Shown: positions 26,851-36,380, counted from the first letter of the stretch. The stretch is 64,000 bases of DNA from Planctomycetota bacterium (GCA_022711755.1 JAKLEA010000006.1:62001-126000); one strand, 5' to 3'. The notes: generated by a model from the sequence alone, not told the origin. Numbers and translations are program-made.

Positions 26851-28226
26851 CCGCCTTTTGACGCCCCGATGGCCCGCACAAATCCCGGGACCGGCAATCT
26901 GAAGCGATCCGCCATCTGGACGCAGGCCCCCGTTACCCGCCTGAAGCTCTCAAAAAACTCCCATCGCCATAAGTCCAGCCATTTGAGGCTGTAATGACGC
27001 GAACAGAACAGCGTCATGGCGACCGCGAACGCCGCCGCGCCGACGACCTTGGCGACGGCCACCCCCATGATGCCCATCCCCAGCGACTTCACCAGGTAGA
27101 TCGCGACCAGAGACAGCGCCAGACCGTATATCGCGCGGGAAATCACCCCCGGAAGCACAATCTTCCTGCCCCAAAGCCCGTACTCCGTCATGTCCGCAAT
27201 GTTCTGGAACATCACCCCCCAGCACATCACCGCGCAGGGAATCATCCCGGGCGCGTATGCGGAGCCGTAGAAAATCCTGAGCAGAATGGGCGATCCGAGG
27301 GTCGCCGCCAGCGCTGTGCCCATGTAGACCGGGCCGGACAGCTTGAACATGCGCCTTAGGAAATCCTTCTGCGCCTCCGGGTTCTGGTCAACGACGGCTC
27401 TGGAGAATGTGACATTGTTTGCCGCTCCGCCAACGAAGGAGGCGATGAATGCTGCTCCCAGGGCTGTCTCATAAATGCCGCGGTCGGCGTCCCCAAGAAT
27501 GTAGATCACCAGAAACTTGTCCCAGTGCTCCAGAAGCGACCGGGCAATCTCCGGGATCAGGTACCAAAGCCCCCCGCGTATCACCTCAATGTATTCGCTC
27601 GTCCGGATCGTCACCGGGCCGGAGAGATATTTTCCATACTGGGCCATTCTGACCGTAACGACCAGCGCATTTGCGATCATGAAGCTCAGGACCGCCGTGA
27701 TCACGGAAAGCCTGCCGGTCAGCCAGAAAACCATCAAGGCGACGAGGAACATCGGCTGGAGAACGATGGCGGCCAGGTTCTGCCGGTCGAGGCGGCCAAG
27801 CCCGTAATCCAGCCCGATCATGCAGTTGGCCATGATGGTCAGGGGCAGGACGGTGAGCATCAGGCGGGAGGCGGCCCAGATGTGCCTCCTCTCCTCCCCA
27901 AGCAGGTAAGGCAGCCCGAACCACCCTATGACCACCCAGATTATCGAGAACACTATCGCTAGCCTGAAGGCGATCCTTGCGAGAACGGCCACCCGCTCCT
28001 TCTGCGTGCCGAGCTTGTGCGCGATGGACCAGCGGATGCCGAGAAGCCCGAACGTGGCAAAGAACATCGGCCAAGGCTGAGCCGCGCCGAACTGACCCTT
28101 GCCGACCGGCCCCAGCACGCGGGCGACGATGACGCTGGTGAGCACGGTCATGACCTGCACGCCGGCCAGCGTGAGGGCGCTCATCAGGGCAAGCTTTGAA
28201 TCCGGTTTCTTATGGTCTTCCGTCAT
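26826..28226 (-). CDS. Oligosaccharide flippase family membrane protein (Wzx/MATE-like)
   Basis: 466 residues with about 12-14 hydrophobic helices, as expected for polysaccharide flippases (for example LMSALTLAGVQVMTVLTSVIVARVLGPVG, where the GPxxxG turn after helix 1 is typical). It would move lipid-linked glycans across the inner membrane. The last about 10 residues (KGGGGVRFLF) and the stop are encoded by the right terminal repeat of the adjacent insertion sequence, so the natural C-terminus may have been replaced. The start ATG at 28226 lacks a strong ribosome site. No glycosyltransferase lies in the same operon; the nearest ones are 2-6 kb away. Confidence 0.85.
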   Translation of the reverse strand: MTEDHKKPDSKLALMSALTLAGVQVMTVLTSVIVARVLGPVGKGQFGAAQPWPMFFATFGLLGIRWSIAHKLGTQKERVAVLARIAFRLAIVFSIIWVVIGWFGLPYLLGEERRHIWAASRLMLTVLPLTIMANCMIGLDYGLGRLDRQNLAAIVLQPMFLVALMVFWLTGRLSVITAVLSFMIANALVVTVRMAQYGKYLSGPVTIRTSEYIEVIRGGLWYLIPEIARSLLEHWDKFLVIYILGDADRGIYETALGAAFIASFVGGAANNVTFSRAVVDQNPEAQKDFLRRMFKLSGPVYMGTALAATLGSPILLRIFYGSAYAPGMIPCAVMCWGVMFQNIADMTEYGLWGRKIVLPGVISRAIYGLALSLVAIYLVKSLGMGIMGVAVAKVVGAAAFAVAMTLFCSRHYSLKWLDLWRWEFFESFRRVTGACVQMADRFRLPVPGFVRAIGASKGGGGVRFLF

Positions 28227-28363
28227 TCGGAATTTTTATGAGGCAACTCCCTTTTAATGGTCTTCCCTCTCCTCGAAGAGAGTGTGGTGTTGCGCAGCAA
28301 CGATGGGTGAGGGGGGAATAAAAACGCGCCGGTCGCCGGCAATCCTGATGATGAACCGAAGAA

Positions 28364-29323
28364 TCACTGCTTCCCGGCGTCGGGCTTGATGTCGTAACTC
28401 CTTCGCGGCTCGCGCCTGAGCGGCACAGCCCTGTCCTTGTTGCTTTCCCACCACCCGAGCCACTGCTTGACGGCCTCGGCGCGGGATTCCGGCGTCGGGG
28501 CGGGTTCCCTGTAGTCCTCATGCGACTTCGGCAACGGGACTTCCGGGAACGCCAGCGCGATCTCCTGCCCCGTTATGTCCTGAAGAACCTCATTGGCGAT
28601 GTTGCAGTCCGGCGCGGCATGAATCCGGAGAACCTCTATCAGCAGCGGGACGAATTCCAGCGCTTTCTCGCCGCGGATGTAATCGTACGCGCTGTCCTTG
28701 AGCTTGTCACGCGAGCCTATGGTAATTGCGGCCAGCGCCTTCGCGTCCGTCCCCTCGCGCGGGCTTACCCACATCGCCAGCGCGCAGTAGGACGCCAGCG
28801 CCTTGTCGCTTTCCATCGTCTTCTTCACAAACTCGAAACCCGCGTCTCCATTCATACGCGCAAGGGCGATGACGGCCTCCCCACGCGCCTCCTTCTGAGG
28901 ATCGGAGACCGCGTCCCATATCGAGCCGCCCAGGGCATCGCGCGTGTCGCGCTCCTTGTTGCTGCCCTCCACCGCTCGGATGAGGCGCTCCTCGTCCTCC
29001 CGCGCGCCGAGGTAGCCCAGCGTCCGGGCGGCGTACTTGCGCGTCAGGACGTTGGCGTCGGTGAGCATGTTGATGAGTTTCTGGCGGGCGTAGGCGGCAT
29101 TCATGCGGATGAGCCGGTCCGATGCGGCGCGCTTCTGCAATCGCGCCTCCTCGTAGGTCTTCGCGCCGCCGTACAACTGGGTTCCGTGCGCGACCTCGAT
29201 TTCCGCCAGCGCCTTGTCCACCCTTGCGGGCTTCATGTACAGCAAGTAGGATACGCCGGCGATGACGATCAGCGCCGCGTAAAGTCCGACCACCTTGACG
29301 ATTGTCCTGGGATCTGCGGCCAT
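28364..29323 (-). CDS. Membrane-anchored HEAT-repeat protein
   Basis: 319 residues from the ATG at 29323; an ATG at 29380 would add 19 residues. One hydrophobic helix (IVKVVGLYAALIVIAGVSYLLYM, residues 8-30) anchors it, with the rest probably outside the cytoplasm. Residues 75-250 contain HEAT-like helices (KYAARTLGYLGAREDEERLIRAV, EARGEAVIALARMNG). The C-terminal part GWWESNKDR with a preceding AVKQWL resembles a tail found on other HEAT proteins in PVC genomes. Function unknown. It stands between the flippase and a dispersed repeat, on the same strand as the flippase with a 137-nt gap. Confidence 0.75.
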   Translation of the reverse strand: MAADPRTIVKVVGLYAALIVIAGVSYLLYMKPARVDKALAEIEVAHGTQLYGGAKTYEEARLQKRAASDRLIRMNAAYARQKLINMLTDANVLTRKYAARTLGYLGAREDEERLIRAVEGSNKERDTRDALGGSIWDAVSDPQKEARGEAVIALARMNGDAGFEFVKKTMESDKALASYCALAMWVSPREGTDAKALAAITIGSRDKLKDSAYDYIRGEKALEFVPLLIEVLRIHAAPDCNIANEVLQDITGQEIALAFPEVPLPKSHEDYREPAPTPESRAEAVKQWLGWWESNKDRAVPLRREPRRSYDIKPDAGKQ

Positions 29324-29431
29324 GCGTTCAGGAAGTTGCTCCGCGGGCGACGGCGGATGTGGACAACGGCCCGAACGCATATCATTGTTGGCTGCGGCGC
29401 AGAGTCAAGGGAAAAGAATCCGCCCGTGTAA

Positions 29432-29525
29432 CCGGTCAGTGAAGGGCGTGTTTATATGCCGGTCACTTGTAGGGGCGGGTTTGAAACCCGCCCCTACGCT
29501 ATTACGCGCCCGTGACTGACGCCGT
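29432..29525. repeat. Dispersed repeat, copy 1, with 29-nt perfect palindrome
   Basis: This 94-nt stretch is closely similar to 52636-52731: both run from CCGGTCAGTGAAGGG through TTTATATGCC and CACTTG to GCGCCCGTGAC and GACGCCG. Inside, 29469-29497 is a perfect palindrome with 14-nt arms (GTAGGGGCGGGTTT, then G, then its complement). Such units could fold as cruciforms or RNA hairpins and behave like MITE or REP elements. Confidence 0.8.
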
Positions 29526-29563
29526 ACCCGCCCGTTGCGCGCGGAATGAAAGGAATCCGGAAG

Positions 29564-30079
29564 ATGGCGTCCAAAAAGAATCCAAAATGCGCCGAATACC
29601 GCGTTGACGCCGCAGTCCCGTCCGACGCGGCCGACCTGGCGATGACAGACATTGCGGCTTTCGCGCCCTGGTTCGGCGACGGCCCGCCCACCGACTCCGA
29701 GATCGAGAAGGCGACCCAGTCCTACCGCGCGAACCTCAAGCGCGGGGCCTATGTCGCCGTGGTCCGCGACTCCGGCGGCCGAGCAGTCGGCCTTATCGAG
29801 GCCGGCGGCAGCAAAGGCTCCTCATGGGCCATCGGCACGGTGGCGGTCCATCCCGACCATCGCGGACGCAACCTGGGGGGGATGCTGCTGGCGGAGGCGG
29901 AGAGGGAGGCGCGCAAACGCGGGCTGAGCGTCATCACGCTGAGCACGATGAACCGCTACCGGGGCATGGTGTTGACGGCATTCAAGGCCGGCTTCGACGT
30001 CTACAACGCTTCCTACGACGGCAGTCGCGGGGACTACCGCCTGCTGATGGTCAAGGACCTGCGGCTAAAGGGCGTCTGA
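29564..30079 (+). CDS. GNAT-family N-acetyltransferase
   Basis: 171 residues from the ATG at 29564, which lies 8 nt after AAAGGA; an ATG at 29546 is possible. The acetyl-CoA binding motif reads VAVHPDHRGRNLGGMLLAEAE, matching V-x-P-x-x-R/Q-x-x-G-x-G/A-x-x-L apart from Leu in the loop. The segment VITLSTMNRYRGMVLTAFKAGFDVYNASYDG corresponds to strands beta5-beta7. Substrate unknown. The dispersed repeat lies directly upstream. The next plus-strand gene starts 39 nt downstream, so they may share a transcript. Confidence 0.87.
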   Translation: MASKKNPKCAEYRVDAAVPSDAADLAMTDIAAFAPWFGDGPPTDSEIEKATQSYRANLKRGAYVAVVRDSGGRAVGLIEAGGSKGSSWAIGTVAVHPDHRGRNLGGMLLAEAEREARKRGLSVITLSTMNRYRGMVLTAFKAGFDVYNASYDGSRGDYRLLMVKDLRLKGV

Positions 30080-30118
30080 CCATCCCCCGCCCCGGCGCAG
30101 ATCGAGAGGGCGGCTCAT

Positions 30119-32257
30119 TTGCCTCAACAGAGCAATCCAAAACCCCTGATTCCGACGGGCGCCGACCGGATCATCCTCGGCCTTCTTGTCGCGCTCTGCG
30201 CCTTTCCCCCGACGCGCGGAACTGCGCTGACGGCCCTGCCGTGCCTTTTCCTGAGTTCCGTCCTCGCCGTCGGAATCTATCGCAGCGCGCTGTTCTTCGC
30301 GCTGTTGCCGACCGTCAACGTCGCCCTGACCCTCCCCCTCGTCCTGGCCGGCTTATTCACCGTCCCCAACCATCTGCTCGCCTGCGCCGCGCTGACCGCT
30401 GCTTCGGCACGGCTGAACTGGAAATACGGGGGCGTCTCGCGCGTTTCATATAACGCGCAACACAGCGGCATTGCTCAAAACGGGCGCGCGACTGTCTTGT
30501 CCGCGTTGCCGATATATCTGACGCTGCTTGTCTGCCTGTCGGCCGGCGCGGCGCTTTCGGTCTGCCCCTGGGCGATGAACAGTCCCGTTGCGGGCCACCT
30601 CTGCGGGATTCAGGACGGCGGACTCTACATCGCCCGCAACGGCGCATTCCCATTCCTTGACATAGGCAGGATCGGCCATCACAACGACCACCTCTTTTAC
30701 AACCCGCTGGCGACGCTTCTGTCGGCGACGTGCCATCTGCATTGCGCCGACGCAGATGCCGCGCGACAAACCGTCTACTGCTTTCCTGTCTTCGCGTTGA
30801 CGGGTTTCGGCCTGGGCTGCCTTGCGCTCTCCGCCGCGTTTTCCGGAAGTTTCTGGCCTGGATTCCTGTGCGTCATGCTTTGCTTCAACGCGGCCCATTT
30901 TGCCTACACCGCATGGCATCTGACGCATGATCTGTTCCTTCCCTGTTATACCGCAACCTTCATCGTCGCCGCAGCCGAAGGCATGAAAAGCAGGCGCGCG
31001 CGGGATGCTCTGACGACGGGCATCCTGCTGGCGGGGGCGGGATTCGTCCGTCCCTACCTGCACGTGATTTTCCTCGCCGCCGCCGGGACGATCATCCTCG
31101 CGCGCATGATCGCCTTCGCCGCCCGGCGGCGGCGCGCAGACGCTCACCTGCGGCTGACGGCGGCGATTCTCTGCATCGCCTTAGTCGCAGGATCGTCGTG
31201 GAATGCGATCATGTGGGCGAAGTACGGCAGCCCCCTGTTCCCTCACGTCCGCTCTCTCGGCCGGGCGGGCGCGCGCGTCTCGCTTCGAGACGCGGACGCA
31301 CGCGGAATAACTAATAATTCCGGCTGGAATTTCTTCGCCGGGACCGCGCCCGGATACGGCTCCGCGCGGGACAGCCTGCGCGGCGCAATCGGGCTTTACA
31401 CCACAAGGCACGGGGTTTTCGATGTGTTGAAACCATTCCGAGGCGCGGCCATGCCCCCGGTCGCGGTGGTCGGCCTGCTCTTTCTGCTGGCAACCCCGGC
31501 AAGGAGAAGGCTGCGCGGCGATCCAGCGGGCCAGATTCTGATCCTCTGCGCGATGTTCAGCCTGACACTGTGCCTGATGGGCGGGTACGCATATCAATTC
31601 AACCCCAAGCTGATCCTGCCGTTCTCGGTCGCCGGGAATATGCTCGGGGCCGCAGGTTTGGCGCGGATCGGACGGGCGATATCGGAGAAAGCGTCCCGCA
31701 GCCGGATTGCAGCCGCCCGCGCAACGCCATCCGCCCTCGGAACTATCCTCGTTATCGGCCTCGGATTCTCCCCGATGGTCAGGAGCGCGACAATATTACT
31801 TCCCGGACGTGGACCGGGCCTGACCAGCGCGGAAAGGACGCTGGAGTGGACCCTGTCAGCCTCATCTTTCAGGCAGTCCGCCGCCATCGCGCGACAACTC
31901 CGCGAAAGCCCCGACGGCGGCGACGGGACGCTAGTGTGCTTCTTCTCCCAGCCGGCGGACATGCCGCTTTATCTGCTGCATAAAAAGTATTTCTGGGAAT
32001 ACCCGCATTATGAAAGCCCGGAATGCATGGACCTTCACTTCTGCCGAACGCCAGGCGAGCTGGAAGAGATGCTCGACAGGCTGAGGATCAGAACGATATT
32101 GACCGGGCCTGCCGCAAGCGGGAAATGGAACGCAGTCGTCGCCATGTGGCGGGCCAGGGGCGCGCCGGAAATCCTGCCCGCATTGATCGAGTCCGGCAAA
32201 GGCCCATTCCGCCCGGTTACGCCGGGGGATTGGTGGATTCGGGCATATGCGCGGTAG
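30119..32257 (+). CDS. Polytopic membrane protein, GT-C-like
   Basis: 712 residues from a TTG at 30119 behind GAGAGGG. About 12 hydrophobic helices fill the first 530 residues and a soluble domain of about 160 residues ends the protein. After the first helices there is a polar loop with QDGGLYIARNGAFPFLDIGRIGHHNDHLFYNPL, which holds the acidic and His residues expected of the first outer loop in GT-C glycosyltransferases. The C-terminal domain (ECMDLHFCRTPGELEEMLDRLRI) is soluble. I cannot name a family. A role in transferring sugars from lipid carriers would fit the neighbouring GT4 and flippase genes but is an inference. Confidence 0.65.
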   Translation: MPQQSNPKPLIPTGADRIILGLLVALCAFPPTRGTALTALPCLFLSSVLAVGIYRSALFFALLPTVNVALTLPLVLAGLFTVPNHLLACAALTAASARLNWKYGGVSRVSYNAQHSGIAQNGRATVLSALPIYLTLLVCLSAGAALSVCPWAMNSPVAGHLCGIQDGGLYIARNGAFPFLDIGRIGHHNDHLFYNPLATLLSATCHLHCADADAARQTVYCFPVFALTGFGLGCLALSAAFSGSFWPGFLCVMLCFNAAHFAYTAWHLTHDLFLPCYTATFIVAAAEGMKSRRARDALTTGILLAGAGFVRPYLHVIFLAAAGTIILARMIAFAARRRRADAHLRLTAAILCIALVAGSSWNAIMWAKYGSPLFPHVRSLGRAGARVSLRDADARGITNNSGWNFFAGTAPGYGSARDSLRGAIGLYTTRHGVFDVLKPFRGAAMPPVAVVGLLFLLATPARRRLRGDPAGQILILCAMFSLTLCLMGGYAYQFNPKLILPFSVAGNMLGAAGLARIGRAISEKASRSRIAAARATPSALGTILVIGLGFSPMVRSATILLPGRGPGLTSAERTLEWTLSASSFRQSAAIARQLRESPDGGDGTLVCFFSQPADMPLYLLHKKYFWEYPHYESPECMDLHFCRTPGELEEMLDRLRIRTILTGPAASGKWNAVVAMWRARGAPEILPALIESGKGPFRPVTPGDWWIRAYAR

Positions 32258-32274
32258 TGGGAGAGGCTAACCGT

Positions 32275-33492
32275 TCACCCCTGCCTCTGCGAATACGAAA
32301 GCAAATTCCGATAAAGCTCCTCGTGCCGCCTGACCATGCGGTCCAGCGTGAAATTGTCCTCCATGTGCCGCCTTGCCGCCATGCCCAGGGCGGACGCGAA
32401 TTTCCCGTCCGCCAGAACACCTGCAACCGCTTTCGTGATCGCCTCGGCGTCTTCCGCCGGAACCAGCAACCCGGTCTTCCCGTTCAGGATGAGTTCCTCG
32501 CTGCCGGCCACGTCCGTTGCGACAACGGGCAGTTCCATCGCCATCGCCTCCATCACGGCGTTGCACATGCCCTCCCAACGGCTTGAGGAGATGAAGACGT
32601 CCGATGCCAGCATCAACGGGCGCACATCCTCCAGCCTGCCGGGCATGGCGACGCTTGCGGCGATGCCCAGCTGCGCTGCCAGTTTCTCAAGCTCGGCGCG
32701 GAGCGGCCCCTCCCCGGCGATGACAAGCCTGTGCCCGAAGTCCGCGAACCCGCCCTTGGCGAACGCGCGGATCAGAACGTCGAAGCCCTTCTGCTCATGC
32801 AACCGGCCGACGGCGGCCATCAACGCGGCATCCGGGCGGACCCCGAAACGCGCTCTCTCCCGCTGCCTGGCGGCTACGGCGCCCGCGCCGATCAGCCCCG
32901 CCAGAAACTCGTCATCCTCCGGAACGCCTCCCGGCGCGGCCCCCCGGGTGAAACGCCGCGCGTCAACGCCGTTCGGTATGACGCTTGCCTTCTCCTGCGG
33001 GATGCCGTTGCCGACGACGCTCCGGCGAACGCCCTCGCTGACGCAGACCCAGTGGTAATTCCAGCCTTTCGTCAGCTTGTCCAGGGCGCGGTGGCTCATG
33101 CGCGGCTCCGCCACGCGGACGGAGGTGAGCATGAGCGGCCCTTTCTCATTCTTCAGCGCCGAGCGCGCAAGCAGGCTTGCGTGGAAAAGATAGGCGTGGA
33201 CGATGTCCGGTTGAAAGCGTTGGACGGCGTCGCTGAGAACGCGCCCCGCCTCGCGGAATTCACCCGCGCGCTTGATGATGCCCGGTTTCTCCCCGCCGGG
33301 AACAACCTCGCCCATGCGCAGGCCGATCGTCTTCACGCTCCGCGCGTTAAGCTCCGCCGCAAGCGGCGCGCTGCCGGCCATGTAGGCGACCTGCGGCTCG
33401 AACTCCGCGCGGTCAAGCCCAAGCACGAGCCGGCAAAGCGACTGCTCCGCCCCGCCCTCGTCAAGCTCCGTTATGACGTAAAGAATCCTCAT
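32275..33492 (-). CDS. GT4-family glycosyltransferase
   Basis: 405 residues with the GT-B fold. The N-terminus MRILYVITELDEGGAEQSL is the acceptor-side glycine loop common in this family. The C-terminal half shows AAVGRLHEQKGFDVLI, VIAGEGPLR and SRWEGMCNAVMEAMA, the last holding the E-x7-E motif that binds the sugar nucleotide. It adds a sugar to a lipid or glycan acceptor in the cytoplasm. Its ATG at 33492 overlaps the stop of the nitrilase gene as ATGA and has AAAGGAG upstream. It is the last gene of a five-gene minus-strand operon with PlsC, MFS and a kinase. Confidence 0.93.
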   Translation of the reverse strand: MRILYVITELDEGGAEQSLCRLVLGLDRAEFEPQVAYMAGSAPLAAELNARSVKTIGLRMGEVVPGGEKPGIIKRAGEFREAGRVLSDAVQRFQPDIVHAYLFHASLLARSALKNEKGPLMLTSVRVAEPRMSHRALDKLTKGWNYHWVCVSEGVRRSVVGNGIPQEKASVIPNGVDARRFTRGAAPGGVPEDDEFLAGLIGAGAVAARQRERARFGVRPDAALMAAVGRLHEQKGFDVLIRAFAKGGFADFGHRLVIAGEGPLRAELEKLAAQLGIAASVAMPGRLEDVRPLMLASDVFISSSRWEGMCNAVMEAMAMELPVVATDVAGSEELILNGKTGLLVPAEDAEAITKAVAGVLADGKFASALGMAARRHMEDNFTLDRMVRRHEELYRNLLSYSQRQG

Positions 33493-34340
33493 GGCGACTC
33501 GCTCCTTTTACCCTTGCATGCGCCTGCGCGGGGCGGCCATTGCCGCCTGTGTGAAAGCGCCGGCAGGCTGCCCCTGACCTGTGCAAGCCTGCCCGCGTCA
33601 AGAACCGCGGAGCAGAACCCCTCCCCGTCCTGCGCGACGGCCAGTGGGACTCCCCAAGGGTCAACGATCATGCTGCGCCCGAAGCTGCGAAGCCCGCGCG
33701 GATGGTCCCCCCACTGGTTGGCCGCAATGACGAAACTCTGATTTTCAATCGCCCGCGCGGCGAGCAACACTCCCCAGTGATCCCGTCCGGTCTCCATCGC
33801 GAACGCGGCCGGCACGCAGAGAACCTCGCAATTTTGATCCATAAGGTTTCTGTACAACTCCGGAAACCGAAGATCGTAGCATATGCTCAGACCGACCGTG
33901 GCGAACGGGGCGCGAACCGCGACGGTCTGATCCCCGGGGATGACGAAGTCGCTCTCCCTGTAGTTGACGCGCTCCGGAATGTTGATCGAGAACAGGTGCA
34001 TCTTGCGGTAGACCGCGGCGAGTTTCCCTTCTGGGGAAAAGACCGGGCAGGCGTTACGGACCTTGCCCTCAGCCGCCTTTTCAAAGATCGAGCCGCCGAC
34101 CAGCCAGCACCCGCTTGACGCGGCGAATTCCGACAGCCTGTGCGTCGTCGGGCCGGGAATTATTTCCGCCTGCGCGACCATCTCCTTCGCCGGGCCGTAG
34201 CAGGCGAACATCTCCGGCAGGCAGATGAACTCCGCGCCGTCGCTCCGGGCGCGCGACGCGATGTCCAGCGCCTTCGAGACGTTCTTTTCCCTGTCCAGGT
34301 CTGCGCAAACCTGAACCGCCGCCGCCTTGATCGTCTTCAT
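33489..34340 (-). CDS. Carbon-nitrogen hydrolase (nitrilase superfamily, Nit1-like)
   Basis: 283 residues. The catalytic triad of the superfamily is present: Glu43 in LPEMFACYGP, Lys113 in YRKMHLFSINIP and Cys154 in GLSICYDLRFPELYR. The KMHLF and CYDLRFPELYR forms match the Nit/deaminated-glutathione amidase group. It probably hydrolyses an omega-amide such as deaminated glutathione. The tail after residue 250 is short and basic. Its start overlaps the PlsC stop (TGATG) and its stop overlaps the GT4 start, so it is firmly inside the operon, although a link to glycan synthesis is not obvious. Confidence 0.92.
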   Translation of the reverse strand: MKTIKAAAVQVCADLDREKNVSKALDIASRARSDGAEFICLPEMFACYGPAKEMVAQAEIIPGPTTHRLSEFAASSGCWLVGGSIFEKAAEGKVRNACPVFSPEGKLAAVYRKMHLFSINIPERVNYRESDFVIPGDQTVAVRAPFATVGLSICYDLRFPELYRNLMDQNCEVLCVPAAFAMETGRDHWGVLLAARAIENQSFVIAANQWGDHPRGLRSFGRSMIVDPWGVPLAVAQDGEGFCSAVLDAGRLAQVRGSLPALSHRRQWPPRAGACKGKRSESP

Positions 34341-35059
34341 CAGACAGGCTCCCATGCACGCACTGTGCGCCTGACCATCCCGTAGCCGGACGCGATCGCG
34401 TCCCGCACTTGTTTCGTCAACTGCCTCTCGTATTCCCTGGCCGCCGTCTTTGGCATTCCCTGCGTCGAGCGCGGCCTTACCGGTTCGTGATAAATGACTG
34501 TGACCGGCTGGAAGTCCGGCAGCAGGTTCATCCGGGGCCATGCTTGGTAGCTTCCGATGATAGTCACGGGCAATATCTGCGCTCCCGTCGCGGTGGCAAG
34601 CCTGGCCATGCCCGGCTGGAACTCCCCCAGGCTGCCGTCCAGGCTGCGCGTGCCCTCCGGGAATATGCCGATCGGGCGTCCGGACTTCAAGATGCGCAAG
34701 CTGATCGAGTAGAGCTGAAGCGGTGTCGCGTCCTCCCGGACCGGGACGACGCCGTAGGGGCGCATGAGCAGGCCGGGGAAAATCGGCCCCGTATACTGGC
34801 TGGCGGTCAGGTAGGACACTGGGCGGTTGACCGGCGGGCTGATCAGGATCGGATCGAGGTAGCTGTTATGGTTAGCGGCCAGTATGAACGCGCCCTCCCG
34901 GGGGATGAAACCCGTTTTGAGGTAGCGCAGTCCGCACGTCGCGTTGAAAAGCGTCCAGACCAGAAGGCGGCTTGCCCTCCAGACCGTCGCGTTCCCGTTC
35001 GGCGCCTCCGCGCCGCGGTCAACCCTTTTTCTCTTCGACCGCTCCATCCGCTCCTTCAA
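34340..35059 (-). CDS. Lysophospholipid acyltransferase (PlsC-like)
   Basis: 239 residues from the ATG at 35059; a second ATG at 35047 is possible. The H-x4-D motif is NHNSYLD (His64, Asp69) and the second acyltransferase block is FPEGTRS (133-139), with the third block VPVRED at 105-110. It transfers an acyl chain to a lysophospholipid, usually making phosphatidic acid, at the inner membrane. A hydrophobic segment at 30-45 would anchor it. The reading frame overlaps the MFS gene by 41 nt, and the nitrilase start overlaps its stop. Other acceptors than glycerol-3-phosphate derivatives are possible. Confidence 0.92.
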   Translation of the reverse strand: MKERMERSKRKRVDRGAEAPNGNATVWRASRLLVWTLFNATCGLRYLKTGFIPREGAFILAANHNSYLDPILISPPVNRPVSYLTASQYTGPIFPGLLMRPYGVVPVREDATPLQLYSISLRILKSGRPIGIFPEGTRSLDGSLGEFQPGMARLATATGAQILPVTIIGSYQAWPRMNLLPDFQPVTVIYHEPVRPRSTQGMPKTAAREYERQLTKQVRDAIASGYGMVRRTVRAWEPV

Positions 35060-36338
35060 TGTCCCTCGCGCTGTCCTTCACCTTTACTCGCGTCAGCAGC
35101 GCCATTCCTATCAGAAGACTGAAAAGCAGGCAACTTAGCGCGACGCGATAACTGGTTGAATCCTCCGCGCCGAACTTCATGTCCGCAATCCAGCCGAAAA
35201 GGAAGTTGCCGACGATGCTGAGCTTGGCCGTGATTCCGTAAAGGCCGAAGTATTCGCCGATCTCGTCCGGCGGGGCCAGCGTCACCAGCAGCTTGCGCCC
35301 CGCCGTCCACGTCCCCGCCAGCGCGAACGTCCCAAGCCCCAGGAACATGACGGCGAAGACGATTTCGCTGCTGGTCCACGCGCATGACAGGAGCGTGACG
35401 AGAAACGCCAGCATGGAGGCGGCCAGGACGCGCTTGCTGCCCCAGCGGTCGGCCATCCAGCCCGTCGCCATGCCCGTCCCCAGCGCGATGACGGAGAACA
35501 GGATCATGTAGAGCGCCGCCCGGTCGGTCGTCAGCCCCAGCCCCTTCTTCACAAAGGGCATGAAGCAGGCGATCAGCGCGTTGACGGTGTCCAGGCAGAA
35601 GAAGTTGGCCAGCAGGAAGAACATCACGTTGCGGTTCGCCGGAAGGTTCCGGAGCGTTCGGAGAAGCCGCCCGAACCCGTCGCCGACAACGGTCATGCTG
35701 AGCGGCTGTTCATTCTCGACGCGCCGTTCCGGAACCCAGATGATGAGAGGGATCGAGAAAATCAGAAAGAGCAGCCCCGCGACCACAAACGCAGGGCCGA
35801 AAAAAAGAATCTGCCCGTTGAAAACGATCCCACGGCCCTGCGCCTTCAGAAACTTGCACGCCCAGAGCGCGATGGGCAGCGCGAAAGCGGTCCCCAGATA
35901 GCCAAGCCCCACACCCAGGCCCGTCACCCGCCCGACGTGCCTCCTCTCGGCGATCTGCACGACAAGCGATTCGTAGAAGACAAGCGACGTGTTATAGGCA
36001 AACGTGGTGATGAAATACAGGACGAGCAGGATCGGCCAATTAATAGTCGCAGACATGGCGATCGTGCAGACGCAGCAGGCGGCGGTGGTGAAGATCAGGT
36101 AGCGCTTGGACTGCCCGGTGCGGTCGGCTATCGCGCCGCAGGCCGGGACGGCAAGCCCCGACGCTATCAGCCCCGCCGACAGCGTCCAGAAGGCATATTT
36201 CTCCTTGCCCGTCAGTTCCGCAAGGTGAAGCTGGAAGGCCAGCGTGACGACGACGCCGGAGTAAATGGTATTGGCGAAGTCGTAAAGGCACCAGCTTCCG
36301 GCGGGCAGGAATCGGGTTTTTTCAACGCCGGATCGCAT
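35019..36338 (-). CDS. MFS transporter, UMF1/Atg22-like
   Basis: 439 residues from the ATG at 36338 (a TTG at 36374 would add 12). About 12 membrane helices. The N-terminal motif SWCLYDFANTIYSGVV is the signature of the UMF1 group, whose yeast member Atg22 exports amino acids from the vacuole. The region AIADRTGQSKRY is the MFS loop-2 motif. The transported substrate in bacteria is unknown. It lies 42 nt after the kinase gene and overlaps PlsC by 41 nt, so all five genes from the kinase to GT4 probably form one transcript. Confidence 0.9.
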   Translation of the reverse strand: MRSGVEKTRFLPAGSWCLYDFANTIYSGVVVTLAFQLHLAELTGKEKYAFWTLSAGLIASGLAVPACGAIADRTGQSKRYLIFTTAACCVCTIAMSATINWPILLVLYFITTFAYNTSLVFYESLVVQIAERRHVGRVTGLGVGLGYLGTAFALPIALWACKFLKAQGRGIVFNGQILFFGPAFVVAGLLFLIFSIPLIIWVPERRVENEQPLSMTVVGDGFGRLLRTLRNLPANRNVMFFLLANFFCLDTVNALIACFMPFVKKGLGLTTDRAALYMILFSVIALGTGMATGWMADRWGSKRVLAASMLAFLVTLLSCAWTSSEIVFAVMFLGLGTFALAGTWTAGRKLLVTLAPPDEIGEYFGLYGITAKLSIVGNFLFGWIADMKFGAEDSTSYRVALSCLLFSLLIGMALLTRVKVKDSARDIEGADGAVEEKKG

Positions 36339-36380
36339 GGGCGGGGTTGTAACACGGACGGCGGGCGCGTTCAAGGCGCA

